Positions 43,611 through 51,096 of a stretch of DNA of 64,000 bases are shown here, one piece after another. Source of the DNA: an uncultured Coriobacteriales bacterium. GTDB lineage: Bacteria > Actinomycetota > Coriobacteriia > Coriobacteriales > UMGS124. The notes under the pieces are model-generated. The model saw only the letters and a list, made by a program, of their open reading frames with translations, was not told the DNA's origin and did no database searches. Made by a program: the position numbers and the translations under genes. How positions within the stretch are numbered: the first letter of the stretch is position 1; each line of letters opens with the position of its first letter. Location of the stretch: NCBI GenBank assembly GCA_934636245.1, contig CAKUAI010000017.1:1-64000 (forward strand), written 5' to 3'.

Positions 43611-44104
43611 TCCCGGGGGCCTTCGGAATCCTCGAGGCTCTGGCAAAGAACGTATGTCCGCTGGTAGTCGTCCTGATAGGCGGCGATGCGGGAGTCGAGG
43701 TCGGCAAGGGCGGCAGCCTCGAGCGCGTGGCCCTGCAGCGCCTGGAGGCTCTCGGCACCCTCGCGCTTGAGCAGGTTGCCGATCCTGTACTCAGCCTCGT
43801 TGACCGGACCCTTGGCAAGAGCCACCTGGTCGGCATAGAAAAGGACCTCTCGACGGAAATGGTCGGCGCGGGCGGCGTCCTGCGCCGTCTCAGCTGCCTC
43901 CAGCTGCGTACGTGCCTCGGCAAGGTCAGACTCGCGAAGGGCAAGCGCGGCGTGCGCGACCGTCAGCTCGTGGTCGAGCGCTGCGGCCTCATCGGCGACA
44001 TGCGCCAAGCGCGCCTTCTCGCCAAGCTCCTGCATGCCAGGCAGCCCATCGAGCAGCTCCTGAAGATGGGCGAATGCAGCGTCTGTGCTTTCAAGCCGTG
44101 TCAT
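43607..44104 (-). CDS. Coiled-coil protein of unknown function
   Basis: 165 residues, nearly all helical, Ala/Glu/Leu-rich (DLAEARTQLEAAETAQDAAR). No cysteine cluster, signal or membrane helix. Superficially like YlbF/YmcA-type small helical proteins, but no diagnostic motif. ATG at 44104 follows GGAGGG. Convergent with the Crp remnant (4-bp overlap). Confidence 0.55.
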   Translation of the reverse strand: MTRLESTDAAFAHLQELLDGLPGMQELGEKARLAHVADEAAALDHELTVAHAALALRESDLAEARTQLEAAETAQDAARADHFRREVLFYADQVALAKGPVNEAEYRIGNLLKREGAESLQALQGHALEAAALADLDSRIAAYQDDYQRTYVLCQSLEDSEGPRD

Positions 44105-44152
44105 GGGTCGTCCCTCCACCAAGTAAAACCGTCAGCATCCTACCCTACAGGA

Positions 44153-44191
44153 ATGGCCCCGCGCCCAGGCATTTCCCAGGCGCGGGGCCAT
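44153..44191 (-). terminator. Hairpin after the first flavoprotein gene
   Basis: Perfect 13-bp stem ATGGCCCCGCGCC (44153-44165) / GGCGCGGGGCCAT (44179-44191), 30 bases after the stop. Weak T-run, so strength in termination is uncertain. Confidence 0.65.
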
Positions 44192-44221
44192 CATCAATCC
44201 AAACCGCTAAGCCGGGCTACG

Positions 44222-45850
44222 CTACTCGCTCACGCCGGCGAGCTGCTCGGCGAGGCACTTGCCCTCCATGAGGCAGCGGCCGTGGCTGTTGCCCTGGATG
44301 TTGATGGGGTAGTCGTAGGCATACATGCCGCCGGCGCAGTTGCCGATGGCGTAGAGGCCCTCGATGGGCTGGTTGTTGGCGTCGACGGCCTGGAAGTCGT
44401 CGTTGATCTGGATGCCGCCACACACGCCCAGCAGGCCGGGGCCGACCTCAACGGCATAGAAGGGGCCCTGCTTGATAGGGAAGAGGAAGTGGCTCTCCTT
44501 GTAGAAGTCGGTGTCCTCGCCGGCCTCGCACAGCTCGTTGTAGTGGGCGATGGTCTCAAGGGCGACGTCAGCGGGCACGTCGAGCTGCTCGACGAGCTCC
44601 TCGATGGTGTCGGCGCACTTGTAGTAGTCGGGCGTGTTCTCCACGCCTTCCTTCACAGTCTTGGCGTGGGAGGCCGAAGCGTCGGCGGGCGTGGTGCCCA
44701 CGGCGCGGAAGCTGTCCCAGAACATGCCGCCGCCGAACTCGAGCGAAGCGGTGTTGTCAGCCTCGAAGTTGGAGTCGAAGATCGACCAGGCATGGTTGGA
44801 GCCGCCGTTGACCATGATGCCGACGCACTTGCCCTGCACCCAGGTGGCCTCGTTCATGAAGCGCTTGCCCTCGGGGTTGATGAAGAGGAAGGGGCCGTGG
44901 AACATGCCGGCGGCCTGGGGGTGCATCATCGTGGGCCAGGGAGCGGGCTGGAAAGCGGCACCGGCCCAAGCGGCCATGTTGTGGCCGTCGCCGACGTTGC
45001 CCAAGTCACCGCAAAGGCGCGACTTCACCTGAAGGGCGATGGGGGCGAACTCCTCGAGGTACTCGTCGTTCCAAGAAACGTCGCCCGTAGCCAGGACAAC
45101 GCCCTTGGCAGCGTTGTACTGCACGTAGTCGCCATCGGCATTCTGGCAGATGGCACCCGTCACGGCGCCGGACTCGTCCTGCACGAGCTGAACGGCAGGC
45201 ATGTTGAACACAATCTGGGCGCCAGCCTTCTCAGCTGCGTCGGCCAGCATGTACTCAACGGCCTTGGCAAAGCCGTACTGATCGTAGAAGTCGCCACCGA
45301 AAAGCATATGGTAGCAGGAGGCCTCGGGATGCACAGTGGAGTTGGAGCCAACGGTGAGCATGCAGCTCATGCCGTACTCCTCGCCCAGGTCGAGCAGCCA
45401 GTTCATGCAGCGCTCGGACTCGCGGAAGAACTTGCCGACGATCTTCTCGTTGCAGCGGTTGCCGCAAGTGGCGACCCAGCGCTCCATCTCGATCGGCTTG
45501 TCGAGCACAACGCCGTTCTCGTCCATCACGCGGCTCTTGATGGCGCCGGTGCCGCCCACGCCATGGCCGTTGAGGACGTCGTCCTTCTCGACCAGGACCG
45601 TGTTGAGGCCGTTCTGGGCAGCGTTGCAGGCGCAAGAGCAGCCAGAATAGCCGCCGCCGATGATGAGCACGTCGCAGTCGACAGTCTCGGAAACCTCAGT
45701 GATGGGCTCAGGCTTGACCTCCCAGCTGTGCTGGCCAGCGGCAGGCGCGGCCTCGTCGGCCGAGGCAACCCCAGCCATGCCCAGTGCGGCGACAGCAGCG
45801 CTACCAGCGGCAGCGTTCTTGAGAAGGTCGCGACGAGAGATAGAGCTCAT
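44222..45850 (-). CDS. Tat-exported FAD-dependent reductase, fumarate reductase-like
   Basis: 542 residues. Tat signal SISRRDLLKNAAAGSAAVAA, then FAD loop DCDVLIIGGGYSGCSCACNA and a second dinucleotide stretch KGVVLATGDVSWNDEYL; C-terminal GLYAIGNCAGGMYAYDYPI closes the FAD site. Belongs to FAD_binding_2 (succinate dehydrogenase/fumarate reductase flavoprotein) superfamily. There is no haem or FMN domain in the polypeptide, so electrons must come from another protein. Gut Eggerthellaceae have many such paralogs acting on diverse enoates or steroids; the substrate is unknown. GAAGGAGG precedes ATG at 45850. Confidence 0.88.
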   Translation of the reverse strand: MSSISRRDLLKNAAAGSAAVAALGMAGVASADEAAPAAGQHSWEVKPEPITEVSETVDCDVLIIGGGYSGCSCACNAAQNGLNTVLVEKDDVLNGHGVGGTGAIKSRVMDENGVVLDKPIEMERWVATCGNRCNEKIVGKFFRESERCMNWLLDLGEEYGMSCMLTVGSNSTVHPEASCYHMLFGGDFYDQYGFAKAVEYMLADAAEKAGAQIVFNMPAVQLVQDESGAVTGAICQNADGDYVQYNAAKGVVLATGDVSWNDEYLEEFAPIALQVKSRLCGDLGNVGDGHNMAAWAGAAFQPAPWPTMMHPQAAGMFHGPFLFINPEGKRFMNEATWVQGKCVGIMVNGGSNHAWSIFDSNFEADNTASLEFGGGMFWDSFRAVGTTPADASASHAKTVKEGVENTPDYYKCADTIEELVEQLDVPADVALETIAHYNELCEAGEDTDFYKESHFLFPIKQGPFYAVEVGPGLLGVCGGIQINDDFQAVDANNQPIEGLYAIGNCAGGMYAYDYPINIQGNSHGRCLMEGKCLAEQLAGVSE

Positions 45851-46222
45851 GTGCAGTCCTCCTTACATGACGTGCGGCGCCCCTTGCGCCGCGCAAAAGA
45901 CCCCGGGGGCGAAGCGATGCTCAGCTGATTGAGCATTGGTGGTAAAACGCCTGGTAACAATAGCTGTAACCTGCAGTAAACCCCCGTAATTGCCCTGCAT
46001 TGTACGCCCGCAAACCCCTTGAGCGCGAGCAAGCAAATCCGTCGCAGGCGCAAGCTGGGATTGCGCTTATACACACTTCGCGAAGGACCAGGGACATGTC
46101 CGACTTCTGCATGGGCAACATCGTCTCACGCCCGTGCGCGCGTCGCGAAGGGCCGCCATCGACCCAACGCTTGTACCAATGCCCTTTCGGGGCGCGCTCA
46201 AATACCAAACTCTCCGCTAGAC
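45851..46222. other. Upstream region of the first flavoprotein, no gene seen
   Basis: About 370 bp with lower GC near 45930-46000. Only short open frames without ribosome sites. The flavoprotein promoter must lie here but no clear -35/-10 pair stands out. Confidence 0.35.
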
Positions 46223-46491
46223 CACCGTTGACATAAGTTTTCCGCCCACGCCAGTAAAGACGTCCCCGCCAGGCCGCAAGCGAGAGGGGACTCGGGTGTC
46301 GAAGGACACGCTCGCCGAGAAGATGGCGCCGGCGACGGCCGTACCAGGGATCCGGGGCACATGGCGCCCCGGATCCGGAGTCCCGTACGCGCCGCGGGCG
46401 CTCCGTCGGCGTCTACAACAACACGCGGAGCCATGCCTGTCGAAGCCCTGCGGCCCTTATTGGGAAAAGCAGGCATCCATGTCAACGGTGA
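46223..46491 (+). mobile_element. Putative decayed insertion-sequence remnant
   Basis: Bounded by a perfect 12-bp inverted repeat, CACCGTTGACAT (46223-46234) and ATGTCAACGGTG (46480-46491). A short plus-strand stretch at 46411-46437 reads VYNNTRSHA, like the end of an integrase-core transposase, but the frame is broken on both sides. 269 bp in all; either an internally deleted IS or a MITE. Confidence 0.35.
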
Positions 46492-46579
46492 CCACACAGA
46501 GAAACGCCAAAAGAGACGCAGGCTCACAAGGCCTGGCTTGTTTCAACACCCCTCTCAGCGCCCCTGGGTATCAAAAAGC

Positions 46580-46714
46580 CCAAAAGTCTGCGTTATAATT
46601 CCGACGCTCCCGTAGCCCCAAAACCTGCACGCCATCTACCTGGGATGATATGAGCGTCCAACATGAAAAATACAAGCTCGCAGCCCTGAGTCAAATCATT
46701 ACGCAGACTTTTGG
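46580..46714. repeat. 135-bp inverted-end element, copy 1
   Basis: 14-bp ends CCAAAAGTCTGCGT (46580-46593) and ACGCAGACTTTTGG (46701-46714), perfect inverted repeat. Interior shares CATCTACCTGGGATGAT and other blocks with the copy at 50471-50606. It could be a MITE or a structured RNA. Confidence 0.75.
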
Positions 46715-46996
46715 CGATTTTCATCCCTGCAGTCGCGCCGGTGGCAGCTCTCTGGCGGCTTTCGCAACCATCGACCCTCGCAAGCATCAACCCTTTTGGC
46801 GATTTTCGGCCTTGCAGCCGCCTCGGCGACAATTTTTCAGCGATTTCCACCCTCTCGGCCGCCTCAAACGGCAGCTCTGTGACGTTTTTCGTCCCCAGCT
46901 CCACCCTAGCAGCAACCTTTTGGCGGTTTTCACCTATTGCCGCCCTCACAGCAGACGTTTGGCGATTTCCGCCCTCCCGCAGCCGCCTCGATAACA
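46709..46996. repeat. Degenerate array of about 41-bp units
   Basis: Seven units beginning like TTTTGGCGATTTTC at 46709, 46750, 46794, 46835, 46877, 46918 and 46957. The array begins at the right end of the 135-bp element. Non-coding as far as can be seen. Confidence 0.6.
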
Positions 46997-47085
46997 AACG
47001 CTCGCGCCTCGGGCCGTGCCCACTACGGTTCAGGGCAGGCTCTAAGGGATCTGCCCGTATTCATTTCTTGACGAAGAGGTGAAGT

Positions 47086-47277
47086 GTGTCAAGTTTTCGG
47101 ACACTATGCCGCCAGGTAATCCTCTTTCTCGAACATCGCCTCCATCCTTCCCCGGAACTCGGCCGTCAGGTCGGCAGGGTGTCTGTAACCGATCGCGGAG
47201 TGGGGTCTCGAGCGGCTGTAGTACCGCTCGATGCAGGCCATCTTGGCCTCCTTGAAATGTGTCAGGATTTCGGACAC
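47086..47277. repeat. Direct pair of IS-end-like sequences
   Basis: GTGTCAAGTTTTCGGACAC (47086-47104) and GTGTCAGGATTTCGGACAC (47259-47277), 16 of 19 identical, same orientation, flanking the transposase fragment. Each has GTGTC/GACAC ends. Confidence 0.6.
47104..47241 (-). pseudogene. IS3-family transposase, C-terminal fragment
   Basis: About 45 residues (MACIERYYSRSRPHSAIGYR then HPADLTAEF) match the C-terminus of the IS3-group integrase-core transposase, where YYxxxRPHSAxGY is typical. The catalytic DDE region is missing. Stop at 47104 abuts an IS-end-like sequence. Confidence 0.75.
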
Positions 47278-47392
47278 TTCGCTATAGGACGCCCCCGCAC
47301 ACAAAAAGAGGCCGCCTGGGGAAGAAGGCGGCCTCTTGGAAGGGGGACGTGCGCTAGGGGAAGCGCTCGGGGAGCGCTCGGTGAATCGCTTG

Positions 47393-49087
47393 TTACTCGG
47401 CGGCCTGGGTCAGGGCGTCGGTGAGAGCCTCGGCGGCACCGTTGCAGGTGAGGGTGGCACCGGCGATGACGTCGAACTCGGGGCTCTGGGCGTCCTCCAT
47501 GAGGCCGACGATGGTGCCGTCCTCGATAGGCTCGGCGCCGATACCGCGAGTCTCGGCCTCATGGGTGAGCGAGGTCACCGTGAACTTACCGTCCTTGACC
47601 TCAATCTCGATGTTGATCTTGCCGCCGCGGCCCTGGCCCTCGCCCGTGTAGGTACCGTCCTTGAACGTGGCCGTGGAGAGGTCGACGGTCTCGGTGGGCT
47701 CTTCCTCAACCTCGGCGACCTTGACCACGACGTCCTCGGCGGTGAAGGGATCGGCAGGAACCTCGACGTTCACACCCTCCTGCTCGGCGGCCAGCTTGCG
47801 GCCGGCGATGCGGCCGAAGGCAAGCGCGAAGGAAACGTAGCAGCCACAGCCAGGATAGTTGCCGGGGATGCCGAAGATGTTGGTGCCCGTATCGTTGCCG
47901 GAGCAGTACAGGTGGGGCACGACGTTGCCGTCGATGTCGAGCACCTGGGCGTCAGCGTTGATGCGCACGCCACCGTGGCACTCGGCCATGTTGTGGGCAG
48001 GCACGTTCATGGTGCCGGTCTCGTCCATGTCGAGCCAGGAGTTGTAGACGTCGTTGTACTTGGGAGCGAACTGATAGACCTGGGCAACCTCGATGGGATA
48101 GAAGTTGGGCATGTTGTACAGGTCGGCGCCGATGCGCATGGCGGCCTTGATGCCGTCGCCCGTGCAGTCGTGGCACATGTAGGTGGTGTAGCCCAGGGAG
48201 TCCTGGCAGAAGCGCATCTTCATGTCGTCGGAAGCGCAGAAGCCACCGGTGGCGAGCATGACGCCCTTGCTGGCCTTGATGCGAATCTCGCCGTCGGCGG
48301 TGGTGGCCACGACACCGATCACAGCGCCGTCCTCGCCCAGGACGAAATCCTTGAGGGCGCAGTTGAACTGCGTGGTGATGGTGCCCTCCTCAACCTTGGC
48401 GTTGATGCACTCATGCAGCGGGTCGAAAAGCTCGGGGCCGGAGTTGGGAGCACCGTCGTAGGAGTGAGCCCAGTGCGAACGGGGCACCGCCTCTTCCTTT
48501 GCAATGCCGAACTTCTCGTACTCGCAGCCCACGGCGTTGAGGCAGCCAGAGGTCACGCCGTTGCCGTTGTCGCCCGTCGCCTCGTTGTCCTGGGCGCCCT
48601 CGTTCTCGGTGGCCCACTCAACCTCGAAGAGCTCGTGGCCGCAGTAGGTCTCGCACAGATTGCAAATCCAGTCGACGTCCTCGCCGGACATGTCGGCGTA
48701 GGCACGGATGATCTCCTCGGGGCAGAGGTTGTAGTTCTGGTTGACGCAGGTGTTGACCCAGTCAAAGAGGGCGTCGGCGCTGTCGGTCACGCCGAGGGCC
48801 TCCTGCACCTTGGTGCCAGCGCCCATGATGGCGCCGCCGCAGCGAGCCATGGAACCGCCGGGAAGGGCGGCCTTCTCGATGATGAGGACCTGCGCGCCGT
48901 TGTCGGCAGCCTCGATGGCGCACGCCGCGCCGGCCGCGCCGTAGCCGCAGACGAGAACCTCGCACTCCTGGTCCCAAACCTGCTCGGGAGCCTCGTCGGC
49001 GAAAGCCACGCCGGCAAGACCGGCGCTTGCCAGGGCCGCACCGGCGCCTGCGACGAAACCACGACGAGACATCTTGGCGTTGCTCAT
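47393..49087 (-). CDS. Tat-exported flavoprotein with FMN-binding domain
   Basis: 564 residues. Tat signal KMSRRGFVAGAGAALASAGL; FAD loop CEVLVCGYGAAGAACAIEAA; FAD-domain ending GIPGNYPGCGCYVSFALAFG; then a C-terminal FMN_bind domain (FKDGTYTGEGQGRGGKINIE to DVIAGATLTCNGAAEALTDA) where the Thr in AGATLT is the usual covalent FMN site. This is the layout of urocanate-reductase-like extracytoplasmic reductases: electrons enter through bound FMN and reduce an enoate at FAD. Substrate unknown. Divergent from the LysR gene, which probably controls it. GGGAAGGACC precedes the ATG. Confidence 0.9.
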   Translation of the reverse strand: MSNAKMSRRGFVAGAGAALASAGLAGVAFADEAPEQVWDQECEVLVCGYGAAGAACAIEAADNGAQVLIIEKAALPGGSMARCGGAIMGAGTKVQEALGVTDSADALFDWVNTCVNQNYNLCPEEIIRAYADMSGEDVDWICNLCETYCGHELFEVEWATENEGAQDNEATGDNGNGVTSGCLNAVGCEYEKFGIAKEEAVPRSHWAHSYDGAPNSGPELFDPLHECINAKVEEGTITTQFNCALKDFVLGEDGAVIGVVATTADGEIRIKASKGVMLATGGFCASDDMKMRFCQDSLGYTTYMCHDCTGDGIKAAMRIGADLYNMPNFYPIEVAQVYQFAPKYNDVYNSWLDMDETGTMNVPAHNMAECHGGVRINADAQVLDIDGNVVPHLYCSGNDTGTNIFGIPGNYPGCGCYVSFALAFGRIAGRKLAAEQEGVNVEVPADPFTAEDVVVKVAEVEEEPTETVDLSTATFKDGTYTGEGQGRGGKINIEIEVKDGKFTVTSLTHEAETRGIGAEPIEDGTIVGLMEDAQSPEFDVIAGATLTCNGAAEALTDALTQAAE

Positions 49088-49267
49088 GTTGAATGGTCCT
49101 TCCCTTGTGTAGGTTGGCGGGGGCGCTTATTGGCCCGCCGTCCGCGGCGCCTCCCCAGGCGCTGCACAACGTGCATTCTAGAGCGCCCAAATCCTGCAAA
49201 ACCCGACATGTTCGGCACCGCGCCGTGCAAAGATTCCACCCTCGCGTTGCGCGTGGTACCATGCGCT

Positions 49268-49282
49268 TTGCAGAATCTGCAA
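49268..49282. promoter_or_regulatory. LysR box between flavoprotein and LysR genes
   Basis: Perfect palindrome TTGCAGAATCTGCAA containing T-N11-A, the LysR-type consensus. It lies 39 bp upstream of the LysR start and 180 bp from the flavoprotein start. Confidence 0.6.
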
Positions 49283-49321
49283 CGGGGGCAGGCGTCCTGC
49301 GCAAGGGGAAAGGGAACACGC

Positions 49322-50260
49322 ATGGCACTTGAGGGCATGAGTGGGTTCAGGGAGTTCATCGTCTTCGCGAAGTACCTCAACATCACGCGTGCCGCCGAGG
49401 AGCTGCATGTGTCCACCTCGACGCTCAGCCGCCACATCGCCGCGCTCGAGCACGAGATCGGCATGCCGCTCGTGCAGCGAGAGGGGTCGGCTTCAAGCCT
49501 CACGCCTGTGGGCTCGCTTGTCTTAAAGAAGGCATCTACGCTGGTAGGAGAGTACGATTCTCTGCTTGAACAGGTAGCACGCTATCGAGCGGACGCGAGC
49601 TACTCCCTGCGCGTTGCCTATGCGCTCGACGACCGCACCATCATCGACGCCATCTCCCTGGCAAAGCTGCGCATGAAGCAGACCTACACCGGCCTCAACG
49701 TCCAGCCCTTCCACGGGCGCGGGCAGAGCGGCTGGGACGCGCTGCGCGCAGGAGAGGTTGACGTGTGCATCGACTACAGCCTCGCGCCGGAAACCCTCGC
49801 CGACGACAAGTATGTCGCCGTGCCCCTCATGGACGACTCCATCGTGCTCGCGCTGCCCAAGGGCACCTTCCCCGACCAACCCCGCGTGCATGTGAACCAG
49901 GTGTGCAAGCGCTACATCCCGCGGCCCAGCGCGTCGTTTGACAACTACTTCGACCGCGTGCTCGGGCTTTTCTCCGGCTGCAGCCAGCGTCCGCCCACGC
50001 GATTCATCGACGCCGCGACCATGGACGAGTTCTTCATGCATGCCCTCGACGCCGACGAGATGTGGCTTTTCTCGCGCAGGCAGTTCTTTGACTATGCAAG
50101 CAGCATCCCGCTCAGCTACCGGGCAAGCTGCGAGATTCACGAGCTCGACGGCTGCGACCCCTCGTATTGCCGCTACGCCATCTACGCCGCCGACAACCCC
50201 AACCGCCTCGTGGCGCAGTTCGTGGAGGAGCTCGCGCAGGCAGACCCCGCGAGGGGGTAG
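49322..50260 (+). CDS. LysR-family transcription regulator
   Basis: 312 residues. N-terminal winged HTH: FREFIVFAKYLNITRAAEEL followed by HVSTSTLSRHIAALEHEIGM, then LTPVG and a substrate-binding domain (SYSLRVAYALDDRTIIDAIS, GEVDVCIDYSLAPETLADD). Divergent from the FMN/FAD flavoprotein gene, the standard layout for a regulator and its target; the inducer is likely the reductase substrate. ATG at 49322 follows AAAGGG. The frame runs far upstream but that part is antisense to the flavoprotein gene. Confidence 0.88.
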   Translation: MALEGMSGFREFIVFAKYLNITRAAEELHVSTSTLSRHIAALEHEIGMPLVQREGSASSLTPVGSLVLKKASTLVGEYDSLLEQVARYRADASYSLRVAYALDDRTIIDAISLAKLRMKQTYTGLNVQPFHGRGQSGWDALRAGEVDVCIDYSLAPETLADDKYVAVPLMDDSIVLALPKGTFPDQPRVHVNQVCKRYIPRPSASFDNYFDRVLGLFSGCSQRPPTRFIDAATMDEFFMHALDADEMWLFSRRQFFDYASSIPLSYRASCEIHELDGCDPSYCRYAIYAADNPNRLVAQFVEELAQADPARG

Positions 50261-50396
50261 GCCGAGACCCGCGAGGGCAAAGGGGCTCGCCGGTATGTGA
50301 GCAACGTCAGTAGCTGCGGCCCATCCTGGCTGCAGGGCAGGACCCGCGAGGACAAGGAAGCTCGCCGAAAACAGAGGGCGGCGTGACTACCGTGAA

Positions 50397-50438
50397 CCGC
50401 AAAGTTTTGCGCTTGTTGCGAACCGCAAAACTTTGCGG
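50397..50438. repeat. Strong 15-bp-stem hairpin
   Basis: CCGCAAAGTTTTGCG (50397-50411) / CGCAAAACTTTGCGG (50424-50438), perfect, 12-bp loop. Possible terminator for the LysR gene (137 bp upstream) although no T-run follows, or a repeat end. 50261-50396 contains nothing else recognisable. Confidence 0.6.
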
Positions 50439-50470
50439 CCGAACGCTGAGGCCCTCGGCGTCCGAAAACG

Positions 50471-50606
50471 CCAAAAGTCTGCGCTATAACTCTGGCGTAG
50501 CTGCGCTCCTAAAACACGCACACCATCTACCTGGGATGATGCAAACGACCAACGCGGCAAAACAGGGGTCCGCAGCCCCCTGTCGGATTATTACGCAGAC
50601 TTTTGG
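50471..50606. repeat. 135-bp inverted-end element, copy 2
   Basis: Ends CCAAAAGTCTGCGC (50471-50484) and ACGCAGACTTTTGG (50593-50606). 136 bp, shares interior CCATCTACCTGGGATGAT with copy 1. A T-run (CCTTTTTCG) follows the right end. Confidence 0.75.
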
Positions 50607-50628
50607 CCTTTTTCGCGAGAGCTGCGGG

Positions 50629-50934
50629 GCATCTTGCCCGCAACAACGCGAGAACGGCCGCTTTCGTGGGTCCCCGGGGCTGCCCCCCAACTGCGCGGGA
50701 ACGGCCGGTTTCGCAGCCCCGGGGGATGTCTCGCCTGCAGCAAAACGAAACCAGTCGTCTTCAGGCAGCCCCGAGAAACACCTCGTCCGCAAGCGGCGCG
50801 GAAACTGCTTTTCACGGATCATGGGAGGCCTCTCACCTGCAGCAGCACGTAAACGGTCGTCTTCAGGCAACCCCCCGGGAGGCACCTCGCCCGCAAGCAG
50901 CGCGGGAGCGGCCGTTTTTCAGGTGTCCCACGTC
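50629..50934. repeat. Degenerate array of about 50-bp units
   Basis: Six units with landmarks such as GGGAACGGCCG, followed by TTCAGGCAGCCCC-like and CTCGCCTGCAG-like blocks; spacing between landmarks is 47-55 bp. Starts just right of element copy 2. Confidence 0.6.
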
Positions 50935-50952
50935 CCTCGCCCACCGCCGACC

Positions 50953-51063
50953 TCAGTACCTGTCGATGAGGTCGATGAGCTCCTACTTGGAGCGGACTTC
51001 GGTCTTCTCGTAAATCCTGCGGATGTGGGTCCGCACGGTGCTTTCGGACACGCATAGAGCAAA
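50953..51063 (-). pseudogene. LuxR-type HTH remnant
   Basis: Minus-strand reading gives CVSESTVRTHIRRIYEKTEV, RSK, an in-frame TAG, then ELIDLIDRY and stop. This is the end of a LuxR HTH, close to the end of the LuxR-MFS protein encoded upstream. Everything before the recognition helix is gone. Confidence 0.7.
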
Positions 51064-51096
51064 AAGCCTTGACAATGACCAAGGAGGCAGAAAACC

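Noticed and set aside
44222..49087. Tandem flavoproteins as one operon
   Set aside because: They are 1.5 kb apart with IS remnants and repeats between, and the first has its own upstream region.
47336..49321. Long N-terminal extension of the LysR frame
   Set aside because: It is antisense to the FMN/FAD flavoprotein; the LysR protein starts with a good ribosome site at 49322.
50629..50934. CRISPR array
   Set aside because: Units are degenerate throughout, there are no constant repeats with unique spacers, and no cas genes are present. The same applies to the arrays at 46709, 58700, 21065 and 14373.
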